A stretch of DNA of 64,000 bases. Source: Lepidostoma basale. Its lineage: Eukaryota; Arthropoda; Insecta; Trichoptera; Lepidostomatidae. Below the pieces are notes generated by a model, which saw only the letters and a program-made list of their open reading frames with translations, ran no database searches and was not told where the DNA came from. The stretch spans positions 62,001 through 126,000 of the forward strand of contig JAHDVF020001600.1 in assembly GCA_022606425.2 (NCBI GenBank), in the 5' to 3' direction. The position numbers were made by a program, and so were the translations under genes. Shown here piece after piece: positions 38,660-50,480 of this stretch (position 1 is the stretch's first letter; each line of letters opens with the position of its first letter).

Positions 38660-39015
38660 TTGTATATTTTGTTGAATAGCTCTGTACATCATTGCAGCCC
38701 GAGCTAAATTCAAAGGAAATATGCATAAAACCATCTTATTCTTCTTCTTCCTCTTAATATGGGTTGCATGACCTGTTTGTGACGGTGGGCTGTCCTGGAA
38801 TGATAATGTCCGGCCATCTCTTGAGTGGCCTTCCCGGTAATCACTTGCTGCTTGGGTTTTCATCTTTAACAATTCTTGTATTCTCCACGGTCCACGTGGT
38901 CTCTCACGTGACAATAAAATGGCGATAGATTAGCTACCTATCAATATGATAGCTGTACCCTTGACATGGATTTGGTTGCGCTAATGAGCGATTTAACAAA
39001 ATTATAATAATAAAA
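38660..39015. mobile_element. SINE-1 fragments (reverse tail 38665-38705; forward body and tail 38900-39015)
   Basis: ATTTTGTTGAATAGCTCTGT in reverse; then forward ACAATAAAATGGCGATAGAT, GACATGGATTTGGTTGCGCT and AACAAAATTATAATAAT. A LINE-F end lies between them. Confidence 0.6.
38740..38905 (-). mobile_element. LINE-F-related 3' end, reverse
   Basis: CTTCTTCTTCCTCTTAATAT begins a reversed (GAA)n tail; the complement reads TWTVENTRIVKDENPSS and LPGRPLKRWPDIIIPG. Confidence 0.55.
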
Positions 39016-39042
39016 ATATATTTTTTATTATATCTTAACGAA

Positions 39043-39190
39043 CTAACTAACCATCACGCCGTCTCTCCAAAATGGTAGGCAGAAAGAATGGGCTGTTACA
39101 CTTTAATCGATGCGGCACTCCATCCTTCTCTTTTCGCCCTCGAGAGAAACGCGGTGTGATGGGTTGCTAACCAATAGGCATCTCCCTCCT
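39043..39190 (-). mobile_element. SINE-3 copy, reverse, with small deletion
   Basis: AACTAACTAACCATCACGCC to CGGTGTGATGGGTTGCTAAC. The CTCATCGCC segment is missing before CAATAGGCATCTCCC. Confidence 0.72.
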
Positions 39191-39194
39191 ATCA

Positions 39195-39935
39195 TATCTT
39201 AAAAAAAGTATTTAAACATGAGATGGTAAATGTAACCTATTTTCTTTTTACACTATTAAAAACAAACCCCCAGTAAATTGGTTAAAATTGAAATTAATAA
39301 TTAATTTTAAATTTGTTTTTAATTATTTCATAAAAAAAAATTCCACGCATCGCTTTTCCAGAATACATCACACTCATTGACTCAAAAATAATATATATAA
39401 TATAGAATATTCTATATAAATGAAGTATATATATGTAATATGCCTAACTATTAATAGTAAAGTATGAAAAATATTCATATAACGTAGAATATTTTATAAT
39501 TAAGATGTTAGTTTTTAGAACCGGCTGTATACTAGGCAAACACCCTGTATTAATGTTACGCATTATATTATTACAATATAATTTTGTTCGTAATAACGTA
39601 ATCTTCAAATGTACGCAAACTTTACAATGTATAAAAACAATTTATATATTTTTACATACTGTGAAATCAACTAATTGTAATTTTGACTGAATTTTGTGTT
39701 TTTATTTTTTTACTTCTATAAATTTTATATGCTTAAAACAAAATATATCCAGTTTAAGTTTTATTGCAGGTATCGGATTATATCGGTTTTTCATTTAGAG
39801 CGCTCTAAATTTGAAATGAAATAAAACAACATTTGTATGTGATATTGCCACAATTTTTATATTTAATGAAAGGACATTCGATGACATTATGTATGGAATA
39901 TAATTTCGGCAAAATGGTAGCTGCAGGTGACGTAT
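39195..39935. other. Very AT-rich intergenic stretch
   Basis: ATATATA runs around 39390-39435 and an 18-bp perfect palindrome ATTTAGAGCGCTCTAAAT at 39793-39810. No frame or transposon domain recognised. Confidence 0.45.
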
Positions 39936-39939
39936 CCTG

Positions 39940-40183
39940 GTGGTCAAAGGGTTTTTCAACAGGCACACTCGAACTTTGACAGCGTATAGTGGCCATTTTG
40001 GTAATGCGTTAGCTGTCAAATTTGACAAGAATACTTGTTTAGTTTTGAAATTTCACAATGGAACGCTACACACTTCAACAACGCGTTGAAATTGTTAAAA
40101 TTTATTATCAAAATCAGTGCTCGGTTCGCCAATTTATGGCTATGCACAAGAAAGGGAATTAATACAATTAGACGAAATTTTAC
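39940..40183 (+). pseudogene. Tc1/mariner-superfamily (DUF4817-type) transposase N-terminus, truncated
   Basis: MERYTLQQRVEIVKIYYQNQ then CSVRQFMAMHKKGN and stops: the ERVxIVxxYYxNxxSVRQ helix-turn-helix start of this transposase type (ATG at 40061). Cut at 40184 by LINE-C. Confidence 0.6.
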
Positions 40184-40406
40184 CTCTTCTTCTTCTTCAA
40201 GTGCCCTGTCGGGTCCGCTCAACGTTGGCGATCACCTCGGCGAACCTGTCCCTGTTCTGCGCTATTCGGAACAGCTCCTCCACACTTCGGATGCCGGTCC
40301 ACTCCCTCACGTTTCGCAGCCAGGACATCTGTCTCCTACCGAGCCCTCGGCGTCCCTCAATTTTCCCCTCCAATATCAGTTGAAAAAGGTGGTACTTTTG
40401 CTGTAT
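40184..40406 (-). mobile_element. LINE-C 3' fragment, reverse, inserted beside LINE-F
   Basis: Starts with CTTCTTCTTCTTCAAGTGCC; the complement encodes [20 protein letters not shown] and NVREWTGIRSVEELFRIAQN. Its left edge cuts a DUF4817-type transposase remnant; its right edge adjoins LINE-F. Confidence 0.78.
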
Positions 40407-40735
40407 TCCTAACTCGATCACGTAGGGTCTTGCCAGGTATAGCGCGGAGTGTTTTCATCTCGGTTGTCCTGAGCATGCTCTTTGTCTTGACAGTGTCTGC
40501 CCTCGATTCAATGCCATATGTGAGGATTGGTCGCACACAGGTCTTATAGATGCGTACCTTGCTGTCAGTCCTCATGTCCTTGTTTCTCCATATGACATCT
40601 TTCAGGCAGCCTGCAACCGCTGCAGCCCTATACACCTGTGACCTTACTTCTCTGGGGAGGTCATTAGAGCTGGTTACTTCGCTCGAAGTAACCAGCCAAA
40701 ATTATAATAATAACAATAAAAGTATTATTTAAAAC
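40407..40735 (-). mobile_element. LINE-F part, reverse
   Basis: Complement encodes [40 protein letters not shown] and [18 protein letters not shown], then is cut by LINE-C at 40406. Confidence 0.75.
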
Positions 40736-41034
40736 TGGATATATTTTGTGAAACTTTGAACAAATTGATGTACCTATGTATCATATGCAATATTAAATTT
40801 TTTTTTATATTATTGCTATTCTTTGACCAACATTTTATAATAATAACGCGTTGTGATTCCATTGTTAAGATGATCTCTTGTAAAAAAAAAAATAACTACT
40901 GTTCCTTTAATCTTTCATAGTTCATTATATTTACATCTTTCCGCTCGGCCTAATACATTTAATTAATTATTTAAAATTCAGCAAAACAAATCATTTTTAA
41001 CGGGTGACATGGTTTTCTTTGCTAGGGTATTATC

Positions 41035-41185
41035 AAAAATACTAACTGATCGCACTGTCTCTTGAAAGCGTTAGACTGCCACACTCTTCTTTTCTGACAT
41101 ACTTCTCTCGTTTTCTTTACAATCATACATTGTGTTATGCACGCACGTCAATTTCTTCTACTCGTGTGGCCGACATCCAACCCTC
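41035..41185 (-). mobile_element. LINE-A 3' fragment, reverse
   Basis: ACTAACTGATCGCACTGTCT then ATCATACATTGTGTTATGCA matches the LINE-A tail on the complement. Confidence 0.55.
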
Positions 41186-42174
41186 CAATTCAGTGGTGGT
41201 CCATACGAGCCGAGAAGCCGGGCTTGCCTTAAAAAATCTGTATTAAAATTATGTTTTTGCGCGTTTGAGCCGTCTATGAATAAAATAATATTTTGAATTT
41301 CACGCGAGGGGATTAAAGCGATTTAATTCATTGAGTTGGAAATGACTCCGCCAACGAAAGGACAGAAAGTCACTCATACGCGCCGTATTTTATTTCACTC
41401 ATACTTACCGTAGGTGAGATGCCCGCAAAATCGCCTACATCCACATGTTTTGTTTCAGGTTTTCGACGGGCTTGCAAAATGAAAAAGGGCCTTTGTCACA
41501 CTTATGTATTTTTGGCTTGTAATCATATAGCTAGGTGCATATGTACCAGAAGATATCTACAACTTTTTGTATGGATTTGAAGCCGGGCTTTATCACTCGT
41601 GAAATACGAGTATGTTAATTGTGTATAACGTAGATACTTTCGCTGCAGTGATCGTCGGCGTCGGGTCGACCTGGCATGTCACTAGAAGAAGGAGAAAATT
41701 AAACCTGACAAAATTATTTCATAAGCGATCAAACTAAACACGAATACCTCTGTGTCTGCATTTATCCTCGTTATAACATAAGAGCCATTATTTTTGAAAA
41801 TGGATCAAGTCCACCTTTGAAAAAAATTATTTAATAGTAATTTTGATAAGGTATTGATATCCTCTTTTTTATATTTAAACTAGCTGTACCTGGCCACGCG
41901 TTGCAATGGCTCACTCTAGATCACAAATCTGTGTGAAAAATTCGACTAAGTAAATATTGAATTGCATATATTGCCTTTTTATAACGTCATTTTCGAGGCG
42001 GCATTGGAGTTACTAATCTGATTTTAGCGAGTTATGTAAAAGAGCTGACTCACTCTACTGAGCGATCCGTTCAGATCGGATCTCTAAGAGTATATTGGAC
42101 TGTCAAAAAAAATACAGTGTTGCCACTTGACGAAACGAAATGGCTAAAACGTGACCTGGTTAGGCCAAGCGAAT
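41186..42174. other. Intergenic stretch, mostly unrecognised
   Basis: Contains only the short LINE-C end at 41635. A CAGTGGTGGTCCATACGAGC at 41191 could be a DNA-transposon end, unpartnered. Confidence 0.35.
41635..41700 (+). mobile_element. LINE-C terminal fragment
   Basis: CGCTGCAGTGATCGTCGGCG then GTCGACCTGGCATGTCACTA and GAAGAAGGAG match the last 60 bp of LINE-C. Confidence 0.55.
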
Positions 42175-42615
42175 ATGAACTCTAAAAATTCTAGAGTCTG
42201 AATATTGTGGTCTATAATCAACTCTTACAGCAAAAAGTGTCCACAGGCTCAAGTGTACACAGAGGTCCATGGAAAGACAGATACTTGGTGTGAGCTTGCG
42301 TGACCGCATAAGGAATGAAGAAATCACACGCCGCACCAGGGTTGCTGACGTCATGGACCGAGTGGCAAAATTGAAATGGCAATGGGCTGGACACTTGGCT
42401 AGACAGGGTGGCAACAGATGGGCACCCAGGATACTCATTTGGGGACCATGGTAAAATAGACGAAGTGTCGGAAGGCCACCGATGAGATGGACCGATGATA
42501 TTATCAAAAGGGTTGGAAAATCTTGGATACAAAAGGGGCAGGATAGAGACGAGTGGAAGAAATTGGAAGAGGCCTATATCCAGCAGTGGAGGGAAGAAGG
42601 CTAGCATAGAAGAAG
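42175..42615 (+). mobile_element. LINE-D 3' part
   Basis: [56 protein letters not shown], then RRSVGRPPMRWTDDIIKRV and EEAYIQQWREEG, a near-complete RTE-type C-terminus with one in-frame stop. Confidence 0.8.
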
Positions 42616-43019
42616 AATCGCTTCCACTACGAAAATTATCAATTAATTTATAAAGTTAATTAGAGATTGATTCGTAACAAAAGTATTCCTATAACAACCG
42701 CCGGTGTAGAATTAATAATTGTTTTAAATTTCAGGTCGCTCTGTTGTGTATTTACTGAGTAAAAGGAACACACAATAACACACTTTGGCTTTTATTTCTA
42801 TAGAATATAGATTCAATGAACAACGACTTCTTCTATAAATGAATCAATTAAAATTTGTGTAAAATATAAAGCCAATGTGTATAAAAATGTGGCCATAATT
42901 TTTCTCTTGCTTTTAATTCTTACAATATATTATTGAAAAGTAGAACAAGTCCATTTGGAGCTAAAAAAAACGTTTATTTTGTTTAACAATCAATAATTAT
43001 TATTACATTTTAAAGTTTA

Positions 43020-43350
43020 ATTATTGTATGGAAACGAAGAATGCAACTGGCAAAAGAAAGAGTAGAATATATTCAGTGGAAATGAGATCTCTTAGACGAA
43101 TGTGTAGTAATCTGTGTATGATTGAGTGTCGAATGAAAATATAAGAAATGAATGTGGTGCGAAAGAATGAATAAAGAGTAAAAATGTATATGTTAATGAT
43201 GTAAATGGAACTAGAAATAGAATCGGAAGACCGAGGAAAAGTGGCACGATCAAATAAATAAAATTTTGAATGAATGTTGAAGAAGCGAGCGAAATATGTC
43301 AAGAAGGAAAAGTGTGGCAGTAAATTATTTCTGCCTACCCCTTCGGATTT
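43020..43350 (+). mobile_element. LINE-A fragment
   Basis: Starts ATTGTATGGAAACGAAGAATG (YGNEECNWQKK) and runs to TTCTGCCTACCCCTTCGG. The tail is lost. Confidence 0.68.
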
Positions 43351-43435
43351 TTTAACATTAGCCAATATTTTGAATGTATACAAATACTTGTAGACGAATA
43401 CTGGATTTTACCCATTGCGGGTTATCATTTTAAGA

Positions 43436-43705
43436 ATTAACTGTATCTCAATAGAGACGAAGATGCAAATTGGAAACAGAATATGGTGGTCAAGGCGTTT
43501 ACAGGACTTATGACCTGTTATTGGTTGGGTTAAGCGCACGCTTTATGTAATACAACACTTCCCATTCCGCCCTTCTTACGACCACCACGTCTGACAATTT
43601 TTTTGGAAGATGTATATATGCTACAATGTTGGACTACACTTCACATTTTTTAGTTCAATCTACACTAGCGCCATCTATTAATTTTAAATCCGTTCAAACA
43701 CTAAT
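43436..43705 (+). mobile_element. Copy of the 61733 family, subfamily with GGTGGTCAAGGCG
   Basis: AACTGTATCTCAATAGAGAC, GAATATGGTGGTCAAGGCGT, TTCCGCCCTTCTTACGACC, AGCGCCATCTATTAATTTTA. Confidence 0.68.
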
Positions 43706-44047
43706 TATTAAATATCGCAAAACATTAAAAAAATTACTTATTCCATTTTCAAAAATAACGGCTCACATATAACAAGTACCAATTTTTTTTTTAATAGAAT
43801 TAAAAATATTTTTTAGATTAAGAATTTATTTTTTTACACATGTAGAGAGTGCCAAAAATGTATAAACCTATTTTTATTTTAATTAATTAATTATTTTTTG
43901 TACGTATTTTTCATACTGCTTTATAAATCACTGTTTTTTTTTATTTATTATTATTTATTTCATTTATCCATGAATATTAAGACTTAATTATTAACTAATA
44001 TGCAAGGTTATTTTTAAATGTATGTTTGAATGAAATACGGATGTTTT

Positions 44048-45128
44048 AAACATCATTCTTCTTGTCAAGGAATCTTCTCCACCTGACTCTATCGCATGCC
44101 TGATGCCTTACATCATTCCAAGTGACTGCTGCTTTGACCTCGTCCTGCAGGGCTCTTCTCCAGGTGGCTCTAGGTCTGCCTCGCTTCCTCTTTTCCTCCA
44201 TAGGGGACCAGTCTAGTGCGCCCTGAGCGATGCAGGCTGGGTTCCGTCTCAGGGTGTAACCTATCCATTTGCGTCTAGCGACTTGTTCTTTGATTGGCTT
44301 TTCGTCTGCCATGGTCCAGAGAACGGCATTTGACACTGTTTGGGGCCAATAGATCTTGAATATTGAGCGAAGGCACTTATTTCCAAGTCTCACATCCGTA
44401 CAGCAGTACGCTTTTAACGCTACTGCTGAATATTTGGAGCTTGAGCTTTCTTGATACTGGAACGTCATACAGAACGAAGCATAGCGAAAGGCTCCCTTGC
44501 CTTGTTAAGTCTGCTGGCTACATCTTTTTCCGTACCTCCCGAACCTACTATCATACTACCGAGGTAGCAGAAGCTGGTTGTGGTCACAAGGGGGAAACCG
44601 TGGAGCAAGATTGGGGTGGAGTCATCTGTGGATACTCATAGGTCTACTGTCTTGGACATGTTAATCTTGAGACCAACTTTTGCCGCTTCCTCGTGAAGTC
44701 TTCAAAGCTTCCGCTCTGCATCCACCCGGTTTATCGAAAGCAAACAGAGGTCATCAGCATAATCCAGATCCTCCAACTGGGTATCACGTATCCACGGAAT
44801 GCCACGAGGACCGTCGAAAGAACGGCGCAACATCCTCCAGCACCACTATGAAGAGCAGGGGTCATAGTAGACATCCCTGTCGCACTCCCGCACTCAGTTT
44901 GATGGCCTCGGAGAGTTTGCCCTGGTGCACTACACGACAAGAACAACCGTCATACATTGCCCTGATGACATTCACAATCTTCGAATGAGAGTTGACCTGA
45001 GAAGGTAGCATCATTAGAATCACACAAAACAGTTCCTCCACAATAAAAAAACAGTTCATCGCTGATTCCACATCATTTGATCTTTCATTTGAGTATTTTT
45101 TTAACACCTCTAGTGCGACTGACTGCAT
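44048..45128 (-). mobile_element. LINE-B, longer copy reaching RT motif 4
   Basis: On the complement the upstream part includes IRAMYDGCSCRVVHQGKLSE and LSAGVRQGCLL, the RT segment preceding the palm, then frameshifted [20 protein letters not shown] and the [18 protein letters not shown] end. Old, with several breaks. Confidence 0.78.
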
Positions 45129-45154
45129 TTGCAGTTCACATTTGTAAAACTAAC

Positions 45155-45290
45155 TTATTTACCATCACGCCGTCTCTCCGGAGGGGTAAGCAGAAATATT
45201 GGACCATCACGCTATTCTTTCCTGATTTACTTCTCTCGCTTCCTCAACTTTCATACATAGTGTCATACGCGAATGTAGATTTCTCTGATT
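45155..45290 (-). mobile_element. LINE-A 3' end, reverse
   Basis: ACCATCACGCCGTCTCTCCG marks the reversed terminal hairpin; it ends in a SINE-1 copy at about 45290. Confidence 0.65.
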
Positions 45291-45445
45291 GTGCCACGCA
45301 GAATTCACGTGACACTAAAATGGCGATAGATTAGCTACCTATCACATGTCATAAGAATCAATATGATAGCTATACCGCTTACATGGATTTGGCTCGTGTT
45401 GTAATGATGTAAAGAGCGATTCAACAAAATAATAATTATTTTTTT
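45288..45445 (+). mobile_element. SINE-1 body and tail
   Basis: TGACACTAAAATGGCGATAG, GCTACCTATCACATGTCATA, ATGATGTAAAGAGCGATTCA, AATAATAATT. Confidence 0.7.
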
Positions 45446-45837
45446 TTGTTAATTACAGCTACTGATTCATCACTATTTTGCTTTTGCATGTCACTCAATT
45501 ATGTGTTTAAAAATATGTATTTAAAAAATTAACAAAATTTGATTTTGAATGTTGCCATGGTAATAATAATATTGCAATAATTTGTATGTTTATGTTAAAT
45601 CTTATGAGAAGAGATTTTTTTTGTATGTATATATTATATTTTAAATAATTTAAAGTTTTTTTTGTTTAAGTATGTAATAATTCATATGAAAACTATTTAT
45701 TTTACTAAGCTAAGAGACTATATTTAATAAGCATTTTATACCAAATATTAATTTTAAGTTATATCCACGCCCAAACTATTTTCCTGGCGAATAAAACATT
45801 AATTCCTATAAATTATAATTTTTTTTTATTGTATGGT
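45446..45837. other. AT-rich intergenic stretch before the minisatellite
   Basis: No frame, repeat partner or RNA motif seen. Confidence 0.4.
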
Positions 45838-46605
45838 AAAATTAAGGTACTGTATCCAATATTTGACAAGAGTCGAGTAGATGGCAGAATTAGGGTACTC
45901 GATACAATACTTCACAAGCCTCTAATAGGGTACTGGATCCACTACTTGACCAGCTTCCAATTTATGGCAGAATTAGGGTACTATATCCAATACTTGACCG
46001 GCCTCTTATAGGGTACTGAATCCAATACTAGACGAGCTTCTAATAGGGTACTGGATCCAATACTTGGCAAGCTTCCATTTGATGGCAGAGTTAGGGTACT
46101 CGATCCAATATTTGACAAGAATCCAATAGATGGCAGAATTTGGGTACTATATCCAATACTTGGCCGGCCTCTAATAGGGTGCTAGATCCAATACATTACA
46201 AGCCTCCAATTAATGACAGAATTATGGTACTCGATCCAATATTTGAAAAGAGTGTAATTGATGGCAGAATTAGGGTACTGGATCCAATACTTAACACACC
46301 TGTAATAGGGTACTGGATCCAATACTTAACATACCTAATAGGGTACTGGATCCAATACTTGACAAGCCTCCGATAGATGACAGAATTAGAGTACTCGACA
46401 AGTCTCCAATTAGGCAGATTAAGGGTACTGGATGGATCAAGTATTGTGATCGATCCAAGGCTTGTCGAGTATTGGAGTACTTGACAAACCTCCAATAGAT
46501 GGCAGAATTAGGGTACTCGATCCAGTACTTGACAAGTCTCCAATAGATGGGGGAATTAGGGTACTGGATCCAATACTTGTCAGGAATCTAATTGATGGCA
46601 TAATG
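45838..46605 (+). repeat. Minisatellite, about 48-bp unit
   Basis: GGCAGAATTAGGGTACTCGA TCCAATACTTGACAAGCCTC CAATAGAT recurs about sixteen times with variants lacking the GATGGCAGAAT segment. One block near 46430-46480 contains a local inversion of the motif. Confidence 0.87.
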
Positions 46606-46799
46606 TTTTAATTTTGTTTTTCTAACTGACCAGTACTTGTACGGTAAATCAATTCCATTTTAGTTTTTATCAGTACGAACACAATGTTTTGGTGAATAAA
46701 AAAATTGTATTTTAATTATTTTTTATTTTTTATAATCTACTTGTTGGTTTTATATTATTGACCATTTAAAAAATGCACTTAAAGTTGTCGTCGCAAACA

Positions 46800-47310
46800 A
46801 AATCCTATATAAAAATGTTAAGATGGCAGTGCACAGTGGTGTTCTTGTACCGACCCTTATTAATGGAAGTGAAGTAATGAACTGGCAAAAAAATTATGAA
46901 AGTAGAATAAATATAGTAGAAACGAGATCTCTTAGATGAATGTGTGGTAATTGTGTATATGATAAGAGTGTCAAATGCAAATATAAGAACTGAATAAAGT
47001 GCGAATGAAAATGTTATGAACAAAATAATGAAAGGATCATGAAGATGGTTTGGACACATGGAAAAAAAGAATGATGAAAGTATATTTTATGTAAACGGAA
47101 CTAGAAATAGAGCAAGACCGAGGAAAACATGGCACGATCAAATCAATCAAATATAAGATGTCTACCACGTGAGAAGTCTTAAAATCGACGTGCATTCATA
47201 ACACGATGTATTAATGTTGAGGTATTGAAATAAGTATGTTAGGAATGAACAGTGTAGCGGTATACTATTTCTGCCTATCCCTTCGGAGAGAAAGCGTGAT
47301 GGTTAGTTAT
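46800..47310 (+). mobile_element. LINE-A copy, C-terminal part
   Basis: From AAGATGGCAGTGCACAGTGG through MNWQKNYESRINIVETRSL-like coding to GAAAGCGTGATGGTTAGTTA. Many stops, so an old copy. Confidence 0.72.
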
Positions 47311-47632
47311 AAAAAAATTATTGCAAACACATTTTTAAAATTATTTTACCGTAGAACAAAAAAAATAAACATTTAAACCATCCCTTATCAACCGCAAAAG
47401 AAATATGAAAAATGAAAATATTTGATTCGATTACGAACCTGCTATAATTTGATATTTTAGAGCATGGTAACATAGTGCCATCTGTTGAAATATTACCAAA
47501 CTTATTTGTCCCAACAAACACATTATAGCGGTGAAATACTGAAGCTTGGAACTTTTTAAAATATCGTAAAATCCATATGAATGAGATCTCTAAGAAGAAT
47601 GTGTGAAAATATATATAAATTAGTGCGTTTTA

Positions 47633-48229
47633 TCCCTCACCCATTATTTTTTTGTATTGTTTGTCAGCCAACTTTAATTTAAATAATGTCAAAATATTAA
47701 TTCATTGATAGGTAGTTACAAAAAAGAACGTTAAAAATGCATTTGTAATGATTTATTCTTCAAATAAAAAATAATTTACAAAAAACATTATGGACTAGTT
47801 ATAGTTTTGCATAGTATGGTACTTTTTAAAACAATCTCCAGGACGGAGACCAGGTTTTCTGGAACAGGTCTCACAAAACCACACTGTTTCCCGCCTTCCC
47901 CCTGGAATCTTTCTGTTACTGCACACAGTACAGTCTTTAGAACCTTTGTCCAGTTTCGCAATGAAGTGGGGCTTGTACTCTAATCGCTCCTCTGCATGAC
48001 GTATCACGCCAAGTTCCCGCCATTTTAGGTTATGTGAATTTGTAAGGGTTATTTTATAGTAAAATAAAAACGGAAAACAGTAAAAAATCTTATTTAAACG
48101 TGAATTTAAATGTTTTTTAACGAAAATACACTGTGCGCGCAAGTCTTATCTTGTCGGCCGCCAGCCGACAACTGAGTTGTAGCTACATATAGACATGTCG
48201 ACTGGCATTCGACAAAGGAGTGGTAAGGG
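47633..48229 (-). mobile_element. piggyBac deletion derivative, copy 2
   Basis: 597 bp, reverse orientation relative to 14821-15462 and colinear with it. Flanks are TTAT (47629-47632, diverged TTAA) and TTAA (48230-48233), ends CCCTCACCC and GTGGTAAGGG. Sharing the same internal deletion, the two copies define a non-autonomous family rather than independent decay. Confidence 0.8.
47795..48142 (-). CDS. piggyBac C-terminal Cys-rich domain, copy 2 (115-aa ORF)
   Basis: Longer open frame ending [65 protein letters not shown]. All the cysteines missing from copy 1 are present: DCTVC, WFCETC and GDCFKKYH. The upstream 40 or so residues look non-coding-derived. Whether it is expressed is unknown. 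Confidence 0.7.
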   Translation of the reverse strand: MRAQCIFVKKHLNSRLNKIFYCFPFLFYYKITLTNSHNLKWRELGVIRHAEERLEYKPHFIAKLDKGSKDCTVCSNRKIPGGRRETVWFCETCSRKPGLRPGDCFKKYHTMQNYN

Positions 48230-48234
48230 TTAAT

Positions 48235-49085
48235 AAAGTTATTAAACTGTCAATAAGATGATTTGGACACGTCCGAGGAACGTGTTGATCGTGCCGTGTT
48301 TTCCTCGGTATGTGCTCTCTTTTTTTTTTACTTTCCACGTGCGTAAACCATCCTAATGTTAGTTTTAATCAAAATCATTTAAAACAATATATCTCACAAT
48401 CTGAAGGATTGGTTCTACTTTCATCATTATTTTGTCAGTTCCATAAAAAGTGTTGGTACAATAACACCTTTTCGATGTATTAATATTTCAATATTATTTC
48501 ATTTTGACAGATATCCGTTTTTAAGTGATTTTTCGATTTTTGAATAATTTGTTTTAGATTGTAAAACCATAGAGAAGTAGATACGACATATTCCATAGAC
48601 TAATTAATAGACGCGTACTTGTGTCTGTTAAAACAGTGCCTAACCAATCTGACAGAATACAAGAAATCAACAAAAGTGTAATTTTATAATCAAATTATAT
48701 CAAAGTGTATTTTGAAAGTGTAAAAATAAAATTGAAACATGTAAATAATATGAATTCCTTTTTTTAAGCGTGGTTTCATAAGATACGTCAATTTACAAAT
48801 CTCGATGCAATATTGGTAAAGCGTGCACGTTCGTATATTAAGATTATCCTGATACGTATGCGTAAGGTTGCTGTCCCATTTAAAAGAACATTTGTATTTA
48901 AAAATTCAGTATCCATTATATGTTTCCTATTTCAAACTTAAAATCCACTGGATTTATTAGGTTTCAAGCGTAAAATCCAATGGATTGGTGATTTTATTCT
49001 GAAATATAGTATATTACAAACTCGATTTTTTATGTCTGCCATTATTAAATTCGTGCCGTTTCGGTCTTAAAATCGAATTAAAATC
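48235..49085. other. Intergenic stretch, unrecognised
   Basis: AT-rich. A short ATGATTTGGACACGTCCGAG at about 48258 may be a scrap of LINE-A. Nothing else identified. Confidence 0.35.
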
Positions 49086-49089
49086 GTCA

Positions 49090-49372
49090 TTAAAACAGGC
49101 TTACGAATTTCCAAAATGGATGGCGCTAGTGTAGATTGAACTAAAAAATGTGAAGTGCTGCGCAGCATTATAGCATATATACATCTTCCAGAAATTTGTC
49201 AGACGCGGTGGTCGTAAGAAGGGCGAAATGGGGAATGTTGTTAACATAAAGCGATCGCTTAACCCAACCAATGACAGGTCATAAGTCCTGTAAGCGCCTC
49301 GACCACCATATTCTGTTCCCAGAAAACAATTTACATCTTCGTCTCTATTGAGATACAATAAAATCCATTTAA
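49090..49372 (-). mobile_element. Copy of the 61733 family, same subfamily as 43436
   Basis: GGATGGCGCTAGTGTAGATT, GACGCGGTGGTCGTAAGAAG, AGCGCCTCGACCACCATATT, TCTCTATTGAGATACAATAA. Confidence 0.68.
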
Positions 49373-49865
49373 TTTATCGCATTTCATACATAAAATCCAT
49401 TAACTAAGTGCTGTTTCAAACATGAAATCTACTAGTTGTTGACATTTCCACCCAAATTTTTAATACTATCCTATTTCCAAACTAAAACCCATTGCAATCC
49501 TATAACTTATAACTCAAATTACTGACCAACGGCTATGATTTATCCGTATTTTTTATGTGTTAGTGTATTCTCATTAAAATTGTGCCGTTTCGATATTAAA
49601 ATCGAATATATATTGTCATTAATACAGGCTTACGAATTTACAAACTAAAATCCATTTAATTTATCGCATTTCATACATAAAATCCATTAACTAAGTGCTG
49701 TTACTAACTTGAAATCTACAAGTTGTTGACATTTCCACCCAAATTTATAATACTATCCTATTGCCAAACTTAAATCCATCGCAATCTATAGCTTATAACT
49801 CAAATTACTGACCAACGACTATGATTTATCCGTATTTTTGATGTGTTAGTGTATTCTCATACGTA
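49373..49865 (+). repeat. Direct duplication, about 200-bp unit at 282-bp spacing
   Basis: ATTTATCGCATTTCATACAT to TATGTGTTAGTGTATTCTCA occurs at about 49376-49572 and again at 49658-49860 with a few differences. 48930-49130 holds a diverged third relative. Confidence 0.75.
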
Positions 49866-50177
49866 ATATTCGGTCTAAAAAAATATATTTAAATTGTATA
49901 GCTCAAAATTAATTTAAGCGACGCCTCAGAGGAATGTGCAGACATTAAAACCTGTAAAATAATGCGTAGAGAGATCTAAAAGTTTCCGCAACAAGTATAC
50001 CAAATGTATAAATACAATCAAACATTTTTAATACCTTACATTATAATATATGCGACAAAAAATATAAGAGAAATTATTTGTATTTACATTCTAAAATACC
50101 ATGAAAATGGTAAGAAAATTAATTGATGGCGATTGAATTGCAATTGACAATTCCAATTGAAGTGAAATTTATTTATC

Positions 50178-50280
50178 GGGTCTAGGCGATAGAACGCTTG
50201 GCTCCTTATCCAGGGGACTTGGGTTCGAACCTAGACACGACCAGATTCCTTTTTCATAATAATGAGCTGTTTTACGCAAG
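50178..50280 (+). mobile_element. SINE-2 copy
   Basis: GGGTCTAGGCGATAGAACGC, GACTTGGGTTCGAACCTAGA, CACGACCAGATTCCTTTTTC, ATAATAATGAGCTG. Same body as the 37040 copy, so not a tRNA gene. Confidence 0.75.
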
Positions 50281-50382
50281 ACGATTTGGAACTGAAGTGC
50301 AATTGATGCTTACAATTGAAGTGAAATGTTGACTTTTAAATTTGAATTCGATTTAGAGTTTGAATTGCAATGGGATTTATGT

Positions 50383-50480
50383 TTTCAATTGAATTGCAAT
50401 TGTCGGTTTCAATTGAATTGCAATTGTCAGTTTCAATTGAATTGCAATTGTCAGTTTCAATTGAATTGCAATTGTCAGTT
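50383..50480 (+). repeat. Four 24-bp tandem copies
   Basis: TTTCAATTGAATTGCAATTG TCAG at 50383, 50407, 50431 and 50455. Reverse frame reads a repeated SIETDNCN. Confidence 0.9.

Noticed and set aside
39793..39810. Perfect 18-bp palindrome as a regulatory operator
   Set aside because: Single occurrence in AT-rich intergenic DNA with no gene nearby; chance or transposon debris is more likely.
45829..46376. Repetitive protein-coding frames over the minisatellite
   Set aside because: They reflect the period of the tandem repeat, are short, and are interrupted in every unit variant.
50180..50252. tRNA gene on the forward strand
   Set aside because: Same SINE-2 body as the reverse copy; the cloverleaf is not closed.
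50383..50480. CRISPR-like array (regular 24-bp repeats)
   Set aside because: The copies are directly adjacent with no spacers and the genome is eukaryotic. It is a simple tandem repeat.
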